Shown: piece after piece, positions 49,701 to 55,440 of the stretch
Layout: each line of letters opens with the position of its first letter
Position numbering within the stretch: the stretch's first letter is position 1
NCBI GenBank assembly: GCA_902769875.1
Contig: CACXQV010000002.1
Coordinates: forward strand, 91,252 to 155,251
Direction of reading: 5' to 3'
Origin: an uncultured Bacteroidia bacterium
Lineage (GTDB): Bacteria; Bacteroidota; Bacteroidia; Bacteroidales; F082
Length of the DNA: 64,000 bases
Made by a program: the position numbers and the translations under genes
The notes under the pieces: generated by a model
Database searches by the model: none
Seen by the model: only the letters and a program-made list of their open reading frames with translations
What the model was told of the DNA's origin: nothing

Positions 49701-50758
49701 ATGGCAAGGGTTACCTTGTTGTTGCCGACGGTTCTGATGGCACCTTGGGCGCCGTTGATGACTACGGTGTTCCCAACTGCAAGGTTATAGGCACTGTAAG
49801 TGTTCTCGATTTTGCAGTTTTGGATGATGGCATCGCGGTTCAAGTTGCCGACACTGGTGGTCCTCGAATCGGCCTGCATTCTGAGGACAGGCGATCCGGT
49901 GCTGCTCTTGCCGCCGATATGGTTGAAATGGCAATGGTCGAACTTGAGGTAGAGAGCCACGGTTTTATTTACAGAATTACTACCAGCGTTGAGATACACT
50001 TGTGCCATGCATGCGTTGCCATACGAGGAGCTGAATTTTTGCACGGTGACGTTCTCCAAAGTCAGCGATCCATGCTGCAACCTGAACATGCCGTTGCCTA
50101 CCACTTGGCCGCCTGTTGCTGTCACTTTGGGATATAGGGTAACGCTATCATCAACAGCTGTTAACGTGGGGCCGCTGCCATCGATGACGAAGTTGTTGCT
50201 GAAGTCGTAAATGAAGTCCGCTATGTTTTCATTGGTTCCAGTAGATGGCGCATTTCCACGGATGGTGATGGTGTGCTCTTCTCTATTGGGATTGTCCTGT
50301 ACGGGAATATAGAAAGCCATGCGTTGGCCATTGGCGGACGGAATGTCACCGATTCTCAAGGTCGGGTTGAGGGAATCGTGGGCAACAGTTCCCGAAGGGG
50401 GGGTCCCAAGTTCCATGATCAGGTGTGCCTGTACTCCGTCATTGGCATTCAAATAAATCTGGCCCGTCATGTTGATGGTTCTCGTATTCTCGAAAATAAT
50501 CTTGTAAGTGCCGCTGGTAATCGAGAATTGACCAATCGATGTCCGGTTCGTTGCAACTGCACCCGTAGTTCCATCTTTGTAAACGTCGAAGTTGTTGCCT
50601 GTTGTTCCCCTTGAACGCAGGCGGTAGGTGCCTGACCCGTTGGGTGTCCAAGGCCCTGACGCTTGTCCCCAGGCCATGTTGGCGCCAAGGAGCATCAAGG
50701 CAAGCACCAAGAATTGCTTCATTCTGTTTCTGTAGTTTTGCGTCGTAGCGTATTTCAT
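37799..50758 (-). CDS. giant 4,319-residue T9SS-exported beta-helix surface protein
   Basis: Very large exported adhesin-like protein. Order by approximate residue: signal peptide 1-31 (an alternative start at M13); a long parallel beta-helix to about 1450 with some 31 Pmp-like GGGIY/GGGVF/GGGLN motifs; fibronectin-type beta modules 1590-2290; three Listeria/Bacteroides-type repeats 2294-2520 (GYTFTNWTEGG, ANTGYSFVNWTLNG); three 104-residue repeats 2556-2869 (LTEAGIWYSTVGPDYDAT); a short second beta-helix 2880-2960; a GLUG-like part 3210-3515; beta-rich domains; an acidic Pro/Asp/Glu linker 4233-4252; and a T9SS type A sorting domain 4253-4319 (GLLQVFDIQGRCLLE, KGVYLLRLTNNKKVKIQKMV). Probably displayed on the cell surface. 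Its promoter is at 51068-51097; the tailed protein at 37500 follows. Confidence 0.88.
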   Translation of the reverse strand: MKYATTQNYRNRMKQFLVLALMLLGANMAWGQASGPWTPNGSGTYRLRSRGTTGNNFDVYKDGTTGAVATNRTSIGQFSITSGTYKIIFENTRTINMTGQIYLNANDGVQAHLIMELGTPPSGTVAHDSLNPTLRIGDIPSANGQRMAFYIPVQDNPNREEHTITIRGNAPSTGTNENIADFIYDFSNNFVIDGSGPTLTAVDDSVTLYPKVTATGGQVVGNGMFRLQHGSLTLENVTVQKFSSSYGNACMAQVYLNAGSNSVNKTVALYLKFDHCHFNHIGGKSSTGSPVLRMQADSRTTSVGNLNRDAIIQNCKIENTYSAYNLAVGNTVVINGAQGAIRTVGNNKVTLAIKKTHMKHNYGCPVRWHGASTSSKLKVDSCLIERNFTCLDNNVKGGGGLLLKGPAEVRNSIIRNNRTQGDGGGIYLSTYTDFGDGTPDLVPEHSVLDLDPGTIISNNVALKNGGGVAIDGIRMQNRYISEPQDPNGPNGYIWFAPDSTAFTLKFQLGGAKVINNTALGFDLPNDFYLPSNPKAVGLGGGVFITRNEQTTYFRVECLLDKGEISGNKVKVTSNDTIIKGKGGGVAIYTPDSVSLPLEMTSYPNRVKPQNVDVIIGVAGGNEEMLIQNDSADYGGGIYVEAYPLNYNGVTSQVTTTVYDHSNIDNNIAKIDGGGLYVETGTVSIFKEGSYSPTFQRNSASNGDGGGVFLNRGNIDMKGATIGLDTIIKGNKAGDSGGGVYVNMGTVTMLSSKVSYNQANGDGGGIYVNSGDVLINHKEQSTGTPSQINYNTAKGNGGGIYDWAGKVVAFGAFDGDSTYRVQISGNSTTNGDGGGIYCKGDTTSSAYDIRMRRVRLEGNTSGNHGGGIYLYQGKVSIINGWLLSNTANGGGGGIYTNLGDIDINITGEERQPSRINGNKAKLNGGGLNTHSGFITVRGKSKNDRIQIIGNVAGDGGMGSGGGTFCMGSSAEAEYITMTHVDLFNNEAKGNGSPVNNVTMGSGGGIYLQQGVITVTDVAIQGNKAQYNGGGINNHSGNIDVNGCLIGGAEGKGNQAGNSGGGIYTNQGDIDIEDYVVTAGNIQRIESKITHNTAAVNGGGADTRTGTIWVNKKEMDDQIEIAFNTAKKGGGLYANSGTIITYNALIHDNTANENGGGLNNHAGDIILHGGILTNNSALEGHGGGAYTFVGDIDLFQFPSTKLDNVTLNEGTKVFNNIAKINGGAFNNHTGRVDVRHATIYNNTATLGNGGGIFCEGPHANDNKGLGYTIRLLSSDVVQNKTRGQDGTAADPTGRGGGIYLKYGNIYAHYSNIRDNEANINGGGINNHQGNILLYGCEVKGNRAVELDGGGIYTFEGNITTGPSTKREPPMGAKITVIENNSAHRNGGGINNQKGNIDLNGDRIASNQALNGDGGGVYIANGNITLNGGKIELNSATLGNGGGVYSGGGVFDIHEREENPDPIVLLVDAEVKRNTDSVGNIIIGEGAGQHATVHYHLVDQGKYSDIVENSVKRGIIWWKKQHEAEADTVYFGETPSNYVSSQGEPACERITIPSKNDTIPQGIEPDTIYQVKAFFEYQYKNDENDTITKRGYSEEMEFVTYSAKPLVLSGAVSNITSTSVQGSGKIMDPGTSAITARGVKIWRDTIHGESTPPAPLYIPSTITTNFFTVDSLRDPANGATQLLPNQKYYACAYATNSSGTSEGNEVEFTTLKNTPYMGTNPVIVSHYIENDSIIVVTARFTMPPGSNLTDSTGNNYIKGYGFVWSTDDDPELISDHTTPGTLGSDNLTFTASYRGARQNICAYVRAYATYVENNVTSASDITDYSITTPTPHYTPYLNGAPVVRAFRITGITQNSATIHCEIYSGYENTTDYGVHLENTDTYISSNNYSNGIYTVDLSGLTPGTTYYLKAYATYVENNVTKYSYGNDYNFTALPITQPNVEVSEIRYYIEPYVVPDSVTYNKVDVVYRIVNDGGGVISDYGIRYGRIAANGALTDSIQIDGDTLINGIDTITITNLIPHQRYWVNAYATNSEGTHICQVVTFMTEYDKPADTITSIDSVKFIIVDQSHNDYIFRARVNFEVTPHSADTTDRVDTYGVCWSVLHEPSRRKSDVSNTDFKDCDTPAPPISGNTAVACNTYITQIHSNTKYYVRAYASTATAVDDTVNGVYSLNDIVYSDEASFITLPIMFTRGATATLHNAATLSGRIGSRDSEGHLVHDPSNTNPNGLYGVCWGASANPTRGQGGATNYVEQTINTTNANTFDFNLTATGLSQNTAYHYRAYSINSEGNIAYGADTTFSTREHSVTLVANPTAGGAVSGSYASLESSHYTAVATPNVGYTFTNWTEDSSVLSTDASYSFNVTTDRTLQANFTINTYTIEVAANPTGYGTVTGGGTYNYGTEVTLTATANTGYSFVNWTLNGSVVSGEDNYTITVTDNANYVANFEINNYTISAIANPEEGGTVTGSGTYTYGANVTVTATANTGYTFTNWTEGGTEVSTSASYTFTANSDRNLVANFGRGGTTSGPRDIYPAPAREPWDWDEEFDNRDGEPTVTTGENMAYTMSGAVLDLTVNGTVTDAGSSGLTEAGIWYSTVGPDYDATNNAGSFVSAASIPEINTAFYVSLSVETDMIYYIRAYATNNDGTTYGFGEVRNFIYENPTVATHALTNISATEVTAGGTVTNAGSDELTEAGIWYSTVGPDYDATSNPGSFVPAASIPDINTAFSVDLSIETDKTYYIRAYATNNSGTTYGFGEIRNFIYENPSVATHALTNITATGATVSGTVLKQGSNDLTAAGIWYSKVGADYNASDNPGVFVPITPVPAVGTQYSKDLDLSGLNLTDNDTCYIRTYASNNSNLTFGFGNVQTFTNRSYVDYECLPSVNHNNAKNGGGIYIASGGKIRFSSGNINLNEAKDIEGVGGNGGGIYLEEGSIMHMKGSCEVNGNHTPDFNLVPASNGTDKDTIVGGGAGIYLDGKLYIGDNIDDTLGTHHLFVNRNYAMTNFTEAEYEHGDYDQLYYSRNNVFLPYPTNKENPKYFDAYKDYTDNQGLNPADSSTANNNLTRVIALLSDISNEGDKVYSSLGFSVTKGKIPVVTTSRKIDEAFSFKNFGVYRDTIEGQAINTEDWMYAITDNMNSASSNASIFDDARAYIAIHAREDDDPFRFDFIYLWDCWTTPIVKYDPALYDVYGHELPERDDSHYVVDGDGLWHIKDEKGLAWFSAHVNRLNGTRDQYSDDSYAELEAVLEADLDMTEYLWVPIGSVRERQTGVNTIFRDIDDTNPENAGDNLGFRGKFNGQGHLITGLDCRYISGMLKYGLFGDLEEGAVVENTFVDASSFRTNDNSKQYHIGGIAGLMEGGSTVRASEARFVVDLARANKATSYVGGLAGQVKGTATNPAIIHSSMAMPEIKGTVRHIGGLVGYLGASDTLVNSFSNPKFPDISYDNSDTIWTSCTYNEETQTWVPSSPEAVKDTVIFFGGLVGVNNGLVENCYSRLQGSEPKNSSNQSIFGWLAGTNNTDANIKYCYGAKEKMDSPSVTDGGKYIKAGTDPIGHGTYTATIRYSGKYGFKHRDHKMHKSDGTLVESDYTKYVDAKTNDTLIGGLMNALNHWVDTANKTTPSYAKWTRTMASHINDDYPVPMLDTMNKIGNKTFNSVGSKDEIYLLYEDNINDMWTAKRFDTISNKYTPRSAMYLYDVQPVITPATDQSPAVYDAVRITGNVNVPLHIHEDIGITQPAGAELTARAGVTIRNARKGATDQTDDPNWHLFSSAIQDVPIGIEYLTSTDREYVDTIVWPDGEQEQHSSHKHNTWIDRTIWDPPVTKWYQSDNTSPSPTGQDGSYRPDKIGYFPTNTPYGRWRDSNIANSQGVAGFFDLYEYNEYYYHWINYKREGTNAIQDHWHWDVDFRTDLHYRIGYDKSGNERYFNDVTMPAGKGYLMALSSESMMMADGILNTGTIPAKVTNTPIGWNLPPHGHGSYNYTVDWRTLNMIGNPYQSYLDFDKFVEVNGTGSTTTATNGAKLALDEYAVADDSQGPDQEYRYIYYVHNQSYNWPYTASRYIHPHQGFFVKAASTGNLTFTDNMRVAGKIIINNVNNKEENNVISPYRGNVNYPLVNLLCFDEDGKRDLTTVEVNRPEFGGGHKMEKLHESKGLIYAHLENESFQTLFTPVGINVVPVRFVPNEDGVFTLNWNTRHGEFSYLHLIDNIAGVDVDCLTNDEYKFESKTTDYKSRFKLVFRCENNEEPDDPDEPDDPEEDDDDHFAFFFEDELIVNGEGLLQVFDIQGRCLLETEAIGTQSSHRLQSVAKGVYLLRLTNNKKVKIQKMVI
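42461..43055. repeat. 312-bp tandem repeat inside the giant gene
   Basis: Copies begin CAAGGCATGGGTGGCTAC at 42461 and 42773 (period 312 bp) and are nearly identical at DNA level over long stretches; a third, diverged copy lies at 42150-42460. They encode the 104-residue LTEAGIWYSTVG modules. High DNA identity points to recent duplication. Confidence 0.85.
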
Positions 50759-51067
50759 CTTCTTTTCTTATTTGTTTCTGTTGGATGTTGTTGGATTATT
50801 GTTTATCGTGTGGAGTTCGGCTAAGCTCATTGCCTGACACACAAATTCGGCTGGCCACCGACGTGGGCGGACAGCTCGTGAAGGTCAGGCTGGTGTTGCC
50901 TTCTGCCTTGCATTGCGTGCAGCTCGGCTGGGGCAGGTTCGAAATTGGGACTTGTCGTAGTCGGGTTGTAGTAATGTAACGCATTCATTTCGCGCATGAT
51001 AAAAAAATGAAAAAACATATTTCCGCCCCTTGCGCCTCACGGCAGAATAGGGGTTCGGAATAGCGGG
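50759..51067. other. long leader of the giant-protein operon with competing short ORFs
   Basis: A transcript from the promoter at 51068-51097 would have about 300 nt before the ATG at 50758. Two minus-strand short frames overlap: 50827-50988 (53 residues, MNALHYYNPTTTSPNFEP) and 50796-50984 (62 residues, with QPSCTQCKAEG, TSLTFTSCPP and four cysteines). The second has the more gene-like codons (AGC, ACC, GGC). Neither is recognised. The leader may be regulatory. Confidence 0.4.
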
Positions 51068-51097
51068 CAAAAATACACATTTTTGCCTCTCATTCAA
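51068..51097 (-). promoter_or_regulatory. promoter of the giant surface-protein gene
   Basis: On the minus strand TTG (51097-51095), 19 nt, TATTTTTG (51075-51068): a strong Bacteroidota-type match. Confidence 0.65.
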
Positions 51098-51202
51098 TGG
51101 CTTATGTTGAAATTTTTCACCAATTGTCCAAAAAAGGGTTCAAGCCGCTGAATTTCAGTTTGGAATGGAAAAGGATGGTGCTGGCCAACCCGTTGTGTCA
51201 GG

Positions 51203-52354
51203 TCAGGGGTTGGTTTTGGGGAACGAAACGATGAAGGCATCCGAAAAGCCCAAGGCGCGCACTTCGTTCAGCCGCTGCGAGGCTTCGGCCTTGCTCGCGA
51301 AACGCCCCGTGACGTAGCGGTAGGCCCCCCGGTGCTCATGGATTTCGATTTCTTTTATGCCCTTAAACGCTTGGTCGTCGACGGGGATTCGCCTGCTGAT
51401 GGTCGAAAACTGGACCGAGTAATAGACGTCGCCGGTTGCCTTGCCCGCCGTTTCGCTTTGGGTGGTCGAAGCCCGTTGGTTGGTTTGTGCCGGTTGGGTC
51501 GACGATGCCCTCTGTGAGGCCGTTTCGCGTTGGCTGGCCGTTTCGCGGGGCTTGGCTTTCTTGGAGCCACGGTTTTCGTATTCGAACTCGCGTTTGTATT
51601 CCTCGAAGGCCCGGTAGAGCGCAAGGGCCATCTGGCTCTGCCCCTTCTCCGACTTGAGGAACCGCTCGTCCTTCATGTTGTTGATGAAGCCCAACTCGAC
51701 CAAGATGCTCGGCATGGAGGTTTTCCACAGCACGAGGAAGCCGGCCTGCTGCACGCCTCTGTCGTTGCGTCCCAGCTTGTTGGCGAACTGCTTCTGCACC
51801 TTGTCGGCCAACTTCAGGCTTTGGGCTTGGTAGAGGCTTTGGCTGAGCGAGAAGATGATGTAGGCTTCGGTGCTGTTGGGGTCGAAGTTGTCGTAGGCAT
51901 CGGTGTTTTCCTCGAACAAGATGGAGGCGTTTTCCTTCATGGCTACGGCGAGGTTCTTCTGGGTTTTCGACTCACCCATCACGAAGGTCTCGGTGCCGCT
52001 GGCTGTGGTGGAGCCTTCGGTGGAGTTGCAGTGGATGGAGATGAACACGTCGGCATCGTTGCGGTTGGCGATGTCGGCCCGCTCGCTCAGTTCGACGAAC
52101 TTGTCGGTCTTGCGCGTGTAAATCACCTTCACGTCGGGAAGATTTTCTTCGATGTAGGCGCCAAATTTCAAGGCGATGGCCAAATTGAGTGACTTCTCGG
52201 TGGTCGACTTGCCCAAGGCGCCCACGTCACGGCCGCCGTGCCCGGGGTCGATCACGACGGTTTGTATCTTTTCGCCTTTCTGGCCAAAGCTCCATAAAGG
52301 CATCAAAAAAATCAAGGCCAAAACACCAAATCTGAAAATCTTTCGTTCTATCAT
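51203..52354 (-). CDS. N-acetylmuramoyl-L-alanine amidase with C-terminal SPOR-like domain
   Basis: Periplasmic zinc amidase that splits stem peptides from glycan in daughter-cell separation. The 383-residue protein has a signal peptide (about 1-24), an Amidase_3 domain with VVIDPGHGGRDVGALG, HCNSTEGSTTASGTE and ILVELGFINN (the catalytic-glutamate region), a Ser/Thr/Gln-rich linker with RETASQ/RASSTQ repeats near 270-305, and a C-terminal SPOR-like part (YSVQFSTISRRIPVD, GRFASKAEASQRLNEVRALG), which in the family binds denuded septal glycan. It is divergent from lptD across 81 bp. ftsX in this window belongs to the same process. Confidence 0.92.
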   Translation of the reverse strand: MIERKIFRFGVLALIFLMPLWSFGQKGEKIQTVVIDPGHGGRDVGALGKSTTEKSLNLAIALKFGAYIEENLPDVKVIYTRKTDKFVELSERADIANRNDADVFISIHCNSTEGSTTASGTETFVMGESKTQKNLAVAMKENASILFEENTDAYDNFDPNSTEAYIIFSLSQSLYQAQSLKLADKVQKQFANKLGRNDRGVQQAGFLVLWKTSMPSILVELGFINNMKDERFLKSEKGQSQMALALYRAFEEYKREFEYENRGSKKAKPRETASQRETASQRASSTQPAQTNQRASTTQSETAGKATGDVYYSVQFSTISRRIPVDDQAFKGIKEIEIHEHRGAYRYVTGRFASKAEASQRLNEVRALGFSDAFIVSFPKTNP

Positions 52355-52390
52355 TTCGAGTCCGTTTATTTATATGCGCGAAGAAAAAAC

Positions 52391-52398
52391 TATCTTTG
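52391..52398 (+). promoter_or_regulatory. -7 element of lptD
   Basis: TATCTTTG in the 81-bp divergent gap with the amidase gene. With a start near 52403, the TTG at 52436 is the first sensible initiator. Confidence 0.55.
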
Positions 52399-52435
52399 CA
52401 GCGAATTTCAGCGTACAAAAATAATTGTTTTCGCA

Positions 52436-55318
52436 TTGACAGAGACCACTACATACAAAAAATATTTCTCGCGGTTGGCTTTTTCGTTGCTTGCCGCGAT
52501 GGCCGTAGTGTCGTTTGGATGCAAGCAAATGTCTCATATAGAGAAAGATAAGCACGATTTGGAAATGTTTTCCGACACGCTCGAAGTGGATTCGGTTTCC
52601 AAACCTGAACGATGGGTCGACACCATTGCGATGGCGGTTGACAGCCTTCCGGCAGACAGCGTTGCGATGATGGTGGCCGACACGTTGGCTTTGCCCGCCG
52701 ACAGCATCAGCCCGCTTGACAGCTTGGCCATCGACAGCGTTGCCGTGGCCGACACGTTGCCTTCAGGCACGCCACGACAAGCCCGGCGCGCCCGTTTCAA
52801 GCCGCCCCGCTCAGGCTCGGCCATCGAGGTGCAGGTGGTTTGCTCGGCCTCCGATTCGGTGTATCGCGACATGAACCAGAAGAAAATCTACTATTACGGC
52901 AATGCCGAGGCCAAGTACGACGAAATCACCATCAAGGCCCATTGCTTGGAGTTCGACCTCGAAAACAGCACCTGCAAGGCATACGGCGTGCAGGACTCGG
53001 TGGGCAGATGGCAGGGGAGGCCCGTGTTCACGCAAGGCGAGTCGACGTTTGAGGCCATAGAGATGCTGTATAACTTCAGGACGAAGAAAGGCATTATTAG
53101 TAAGGTGTGGACCGAGGAGCAGGGCGGCTACCTGCACGGCGAGCGCGTCAAGCGGATGGACGACAACAGCATCAACATACGCTGGGGCGGCTACACCACC
53201 TGCGAACTGAAGGACCACCCGCACTACCAGTTCAGGTTCACCAAGGCCAAGGTCATCCCCGACGACAAGATCGTGACCGGCCCCATTTATATGACCATCG
53301 CCGACGTGCCCCTGCCGCTCGCGCTGCCCTTCTCGATGATCCCGAACACCAAAGGAAAGAAGTCGGGGCTCATCATCCCCACCTACGGCGAGTCGGCCAA
53401 CCGTGGATTCTACTTGGAAAACGGCGGCTACTATTGGGCCATCAACGACTACTACGACCTGCAAGTGCTTGGCGACATCTACACCCGTGGCTCGTGGGGC
53501 ATCAAGCCGACTTTCCGCTACAACAAACGCTACAAGCACAACGGCTCGATGGCTTTGAGCTTCAACGTGAACAAGATAGGCACCAAGGGCGCCGCCGACT
53601 ACCAGGAAAGCAACGACTTCAAGATACAGTGGACCCACCGGCAGGACACCAAGGCCCACCCCAAGCGCAGCTTCTCGGCCAACGTGAACATCGTCAGCTC
53701 CAACTTCAACAAATACAACGCCCAAACCGCCTCCGACCAGCTGAGCAACACCTTCCAGTCGAGCATCAGCTACCAAACCAATTTCTGGAGCAAGGTTTAC
53801 CTCACCCTCAATGCCAATCACAGCCAAAACACGATGACGCACCAACTGACCGCCTCGCTGCCCGAGCTCACCCTCAGCGTGAACACCTTCTATCCCTTGC
53901 AGAAGGTGGGCAAGGCAGGCAAGAAACGCTGGTACCAAAGCCTCAGCATGAGCTACACGATGAACGGCAAGGCCTATATCAACGATGTGGACACCGTCTT
54001 GTTCAAGGGCTTCAGCGACGACATGGGCGCGTGGGCGCGAAACACGCTGCGCAGCCGCGTACAAACCGGCGTCAAACACACCGTTCCCATCAGCGCGACC
54101 ATCAAGCTGCTGAAGCACTTTTCGTGGACCAACACCTTGGGCTTGAACGACTACATGTATTTCAACCGTTACGAGAAGCAGTGGATTCGCGACACCGACT
54201 CGACGGGGCATGTACAAACCGACACCATCTTCGGCTTCCGCAACTTGGTCGACTTTAGCGCGTCCACCAAAATCACCACCAAGATTTATGGCATGAAGCA
54301 CTTCAGCGGAGGCCCCATCCGCGCCATCAGGCACGTCATCACGCCTGAGATCGGATTCACCTACCGCCCCGACTTCAGCGACCCGAAATGGGGCGTCTAC
54401 GGCACTTACATCGACGGCAACGGCGAGGAACAAACCTACAACAAGTTTGACCGCGCCCTTTACGGGACGCCTTCGCAAGCCCAGTCCGGATTGCTGACCT
54501 ACAACCTCGGCAACAACTTGGAAATCAAGGTGCCATCGAGTAGCGACACCATCACGGGCGTGAAGAAGGTGCCCATTCTGGAGTCGTTCAGCATTTCGGG
54601 CAACTACGACATCACCAAAGACTCGGTGCGCCTCTCGCCCGTTTCCATCACCGGACGCACCACCTTGTTCAAGAAGTTGGGCGTCAACTACCGCAGTTCG
54701 TGGGACCCTTACGCCGCCGACTCGATGGGCCGTCGTGTGAACCGCTTCGAGGCAGTCGACAACGGAAGGCTGTTCCGCAAGACCGGCTCGTCGTGGAGCT
54801 TCAGCCTCAGCTATTCGTTCAACCAAAACGACATCAAGAAGTGGAGAGGGGAGAAGGGAAGCCAGCAGTTGCGCGACGAAATCAACGAAAACGCCCGGAA
54901 GTCGGGCCTGTTCGACCCCGACGAGCTCAACGAAATCCTCGGCAACCCCAACGCCTACATCGATTGGACTACGCCTTGGTCGCTGTCCATCAGCTACAAC
55001 CTGACTTATACCACCTCGATAGCTTACGCCGCCTTCATGGGCATCGCCACCAACACACACGTCCACACCATCGGGCTCAACGGCGACATCAGCATCACGC
55101 CCAAGTGGAAAGTCACCTTCTCCACCGGCTGGGACTTCGTGAACAACAACATCACCTACACCAACATCAGCGTCTACCGCGACCTGCACTGCTGGGAGAT
55201 GCGCTTCAACTGGATTCCCATCGGCAGCTACAAGAGCTGGAACTTCACCATCAACGTGAAGGCTCAAGCCTTGAAAGACTTGAAGTATGAGAAGAAGAAG
55301 GATTACCGCGACAATTAA
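52436..55318 (+). CDS. lptD: LPS-assembly protein LptD (OstA-like)
   Basis: Outer-membrane barrel that inserts lipopolysaccharide into the outer leaflet. 960 residues, longer than the Escherichia protein but normal for Bacteroidota. The signal region is followed by an acidic Asp/Ser-rich segment with repeated DSLPADS/DSLAIDS, an OstA/LptA-like jellyroll (KKIYYYGNAEAKYDEITI, GESTFEAIEMLYNFRTKKG) and a barrel from about residue 290 (LPLALPFSMIPNTKGKKSGL, YYWAINDYYDLQVLGD). No ATG lies at the N-terminus; TTG 52436 keeps the exported N-terminus (SRLAFSLLAAMAVVSFGC) and fits the promoter at 52391. The C in FGC could make it a lipoprotein. Confidence 0.88.
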   Translation: MTETTTYKKYFSRLAFSLLAAMAVVSFGCKQMSHIEKDKHDLEMFSDTLEVDSVSKPERWVDTIAMAVDSLPADSVAMMVADTLALPADSISPLDSLAIDSVAVADTLPSGTPRQARRARFKPPRSGSAIEVQVVCSASDSVYRDMNQKKIYYYGNAEAKYDEITIKAHCLEFDLENSTCKAYGVQDSVGRWQGRPVFTQGESTFEAIEMLYNFRTKKGIISKVWTEEQGGYLHGERVKRMDDNSINIRWGGYTTCELKDHPHYQFRFTKAKVIPDDKIVTGPIYMTIADVPLPLALPFSMIPNTKGKKSGLIIPTYGESANRGFYLENGGYYWAINDYYDLQVLGDIYTRGSWGIKPTFRYNKRYKHNGSMALSFNVNKIGTKGAADYQESNDFKIQWTHRQDTKAHPKRSFSANVNIVSSNFNKYNAQTASDQLSNTFQSSISYQTNFWSKVYLTLNANHSQNTMTHQLTASLPELTLSVNTFYPLQKVGKAGKKRWYQSLSMSYTMNGKAYINDVDTVLFKGFSDDMGAWARNTLRSRVQTGVKHTVPISATIKLLKHFSWTNTLGLNDYMYFNRYEKQWIRDTDSTGHVQTDTIFGFRNLVDFSASTKITTKIYGMKHFSGGPIRAIRHVITPEIGFTYRPDFSDPKWGVYGTYIDGNGEEQTYNKFDRALYGTPSQAQSGLLTYNLGNNLEIKVPSSSDTITGVKKVPILESFSISGNYDITKDSVRLSPVSITGRTTLFKKLGVNYRSSWDPYAADSMGRRVNRFEAVDNGRLFRKTGSSWSFSLSYSFNQNDIKKWRGEKGSQQLRDEINENARKSGLFDPDELNEILGNPNAYIDWTTPWSLSISYNLTYTTSIAYAAFMGIATNTHVHTIGLNGDISITPKWKVTFSTGWDFVNNNITYTNISVYRDLHCWEMRFNWIPIGSYKSWNFTINVKAQALKDLKYEKKKDYRDN

Positions 55319-55319
55319 T

Positions 55320-55394
55320 GCGGAACACGGAATGAGGAGTGCGGAATAAGCCTATCGGATGAAAATATTCCGCGTTCCGCATTCTGCATTCCGA
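55320..55394. repeat. GCGGAAT inverted repeat upstream of the thioredoxin-fold gene
   Basis: Left arm GCGGAACACGGAATGAGGAG (55321-55340, continuing to about 55348), right arm ATTCCGCGTTCCGCATTC (55368-55385, continuing to about 55394). A half-copy is at 33814-33834. It sits just before the promoter TATCTTTG at 55404. Confidence 0.7.
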
Positions 55395-55403
55395 ATTTCT
55401 TAT

Positions 55404-55411
55404 TATCTTTG
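55404..55411 (+). promoter_or_regulatory. -7 element of the thioredoxin-fold T9SS gene
   Basis: TATCTTTG, 29 nt before the ATG at 55441. Confidence 0.5.
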
Positions 55412-55440
55412 CCCCACTCAAACCTTTTAATTAATACACA

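Noticed and set aside
52811-55267. 818-codon open frame opposite lptD
   Set aside because: Antisense to a real LptD; translation is V/A/G/D-rich with no fold-like motif.
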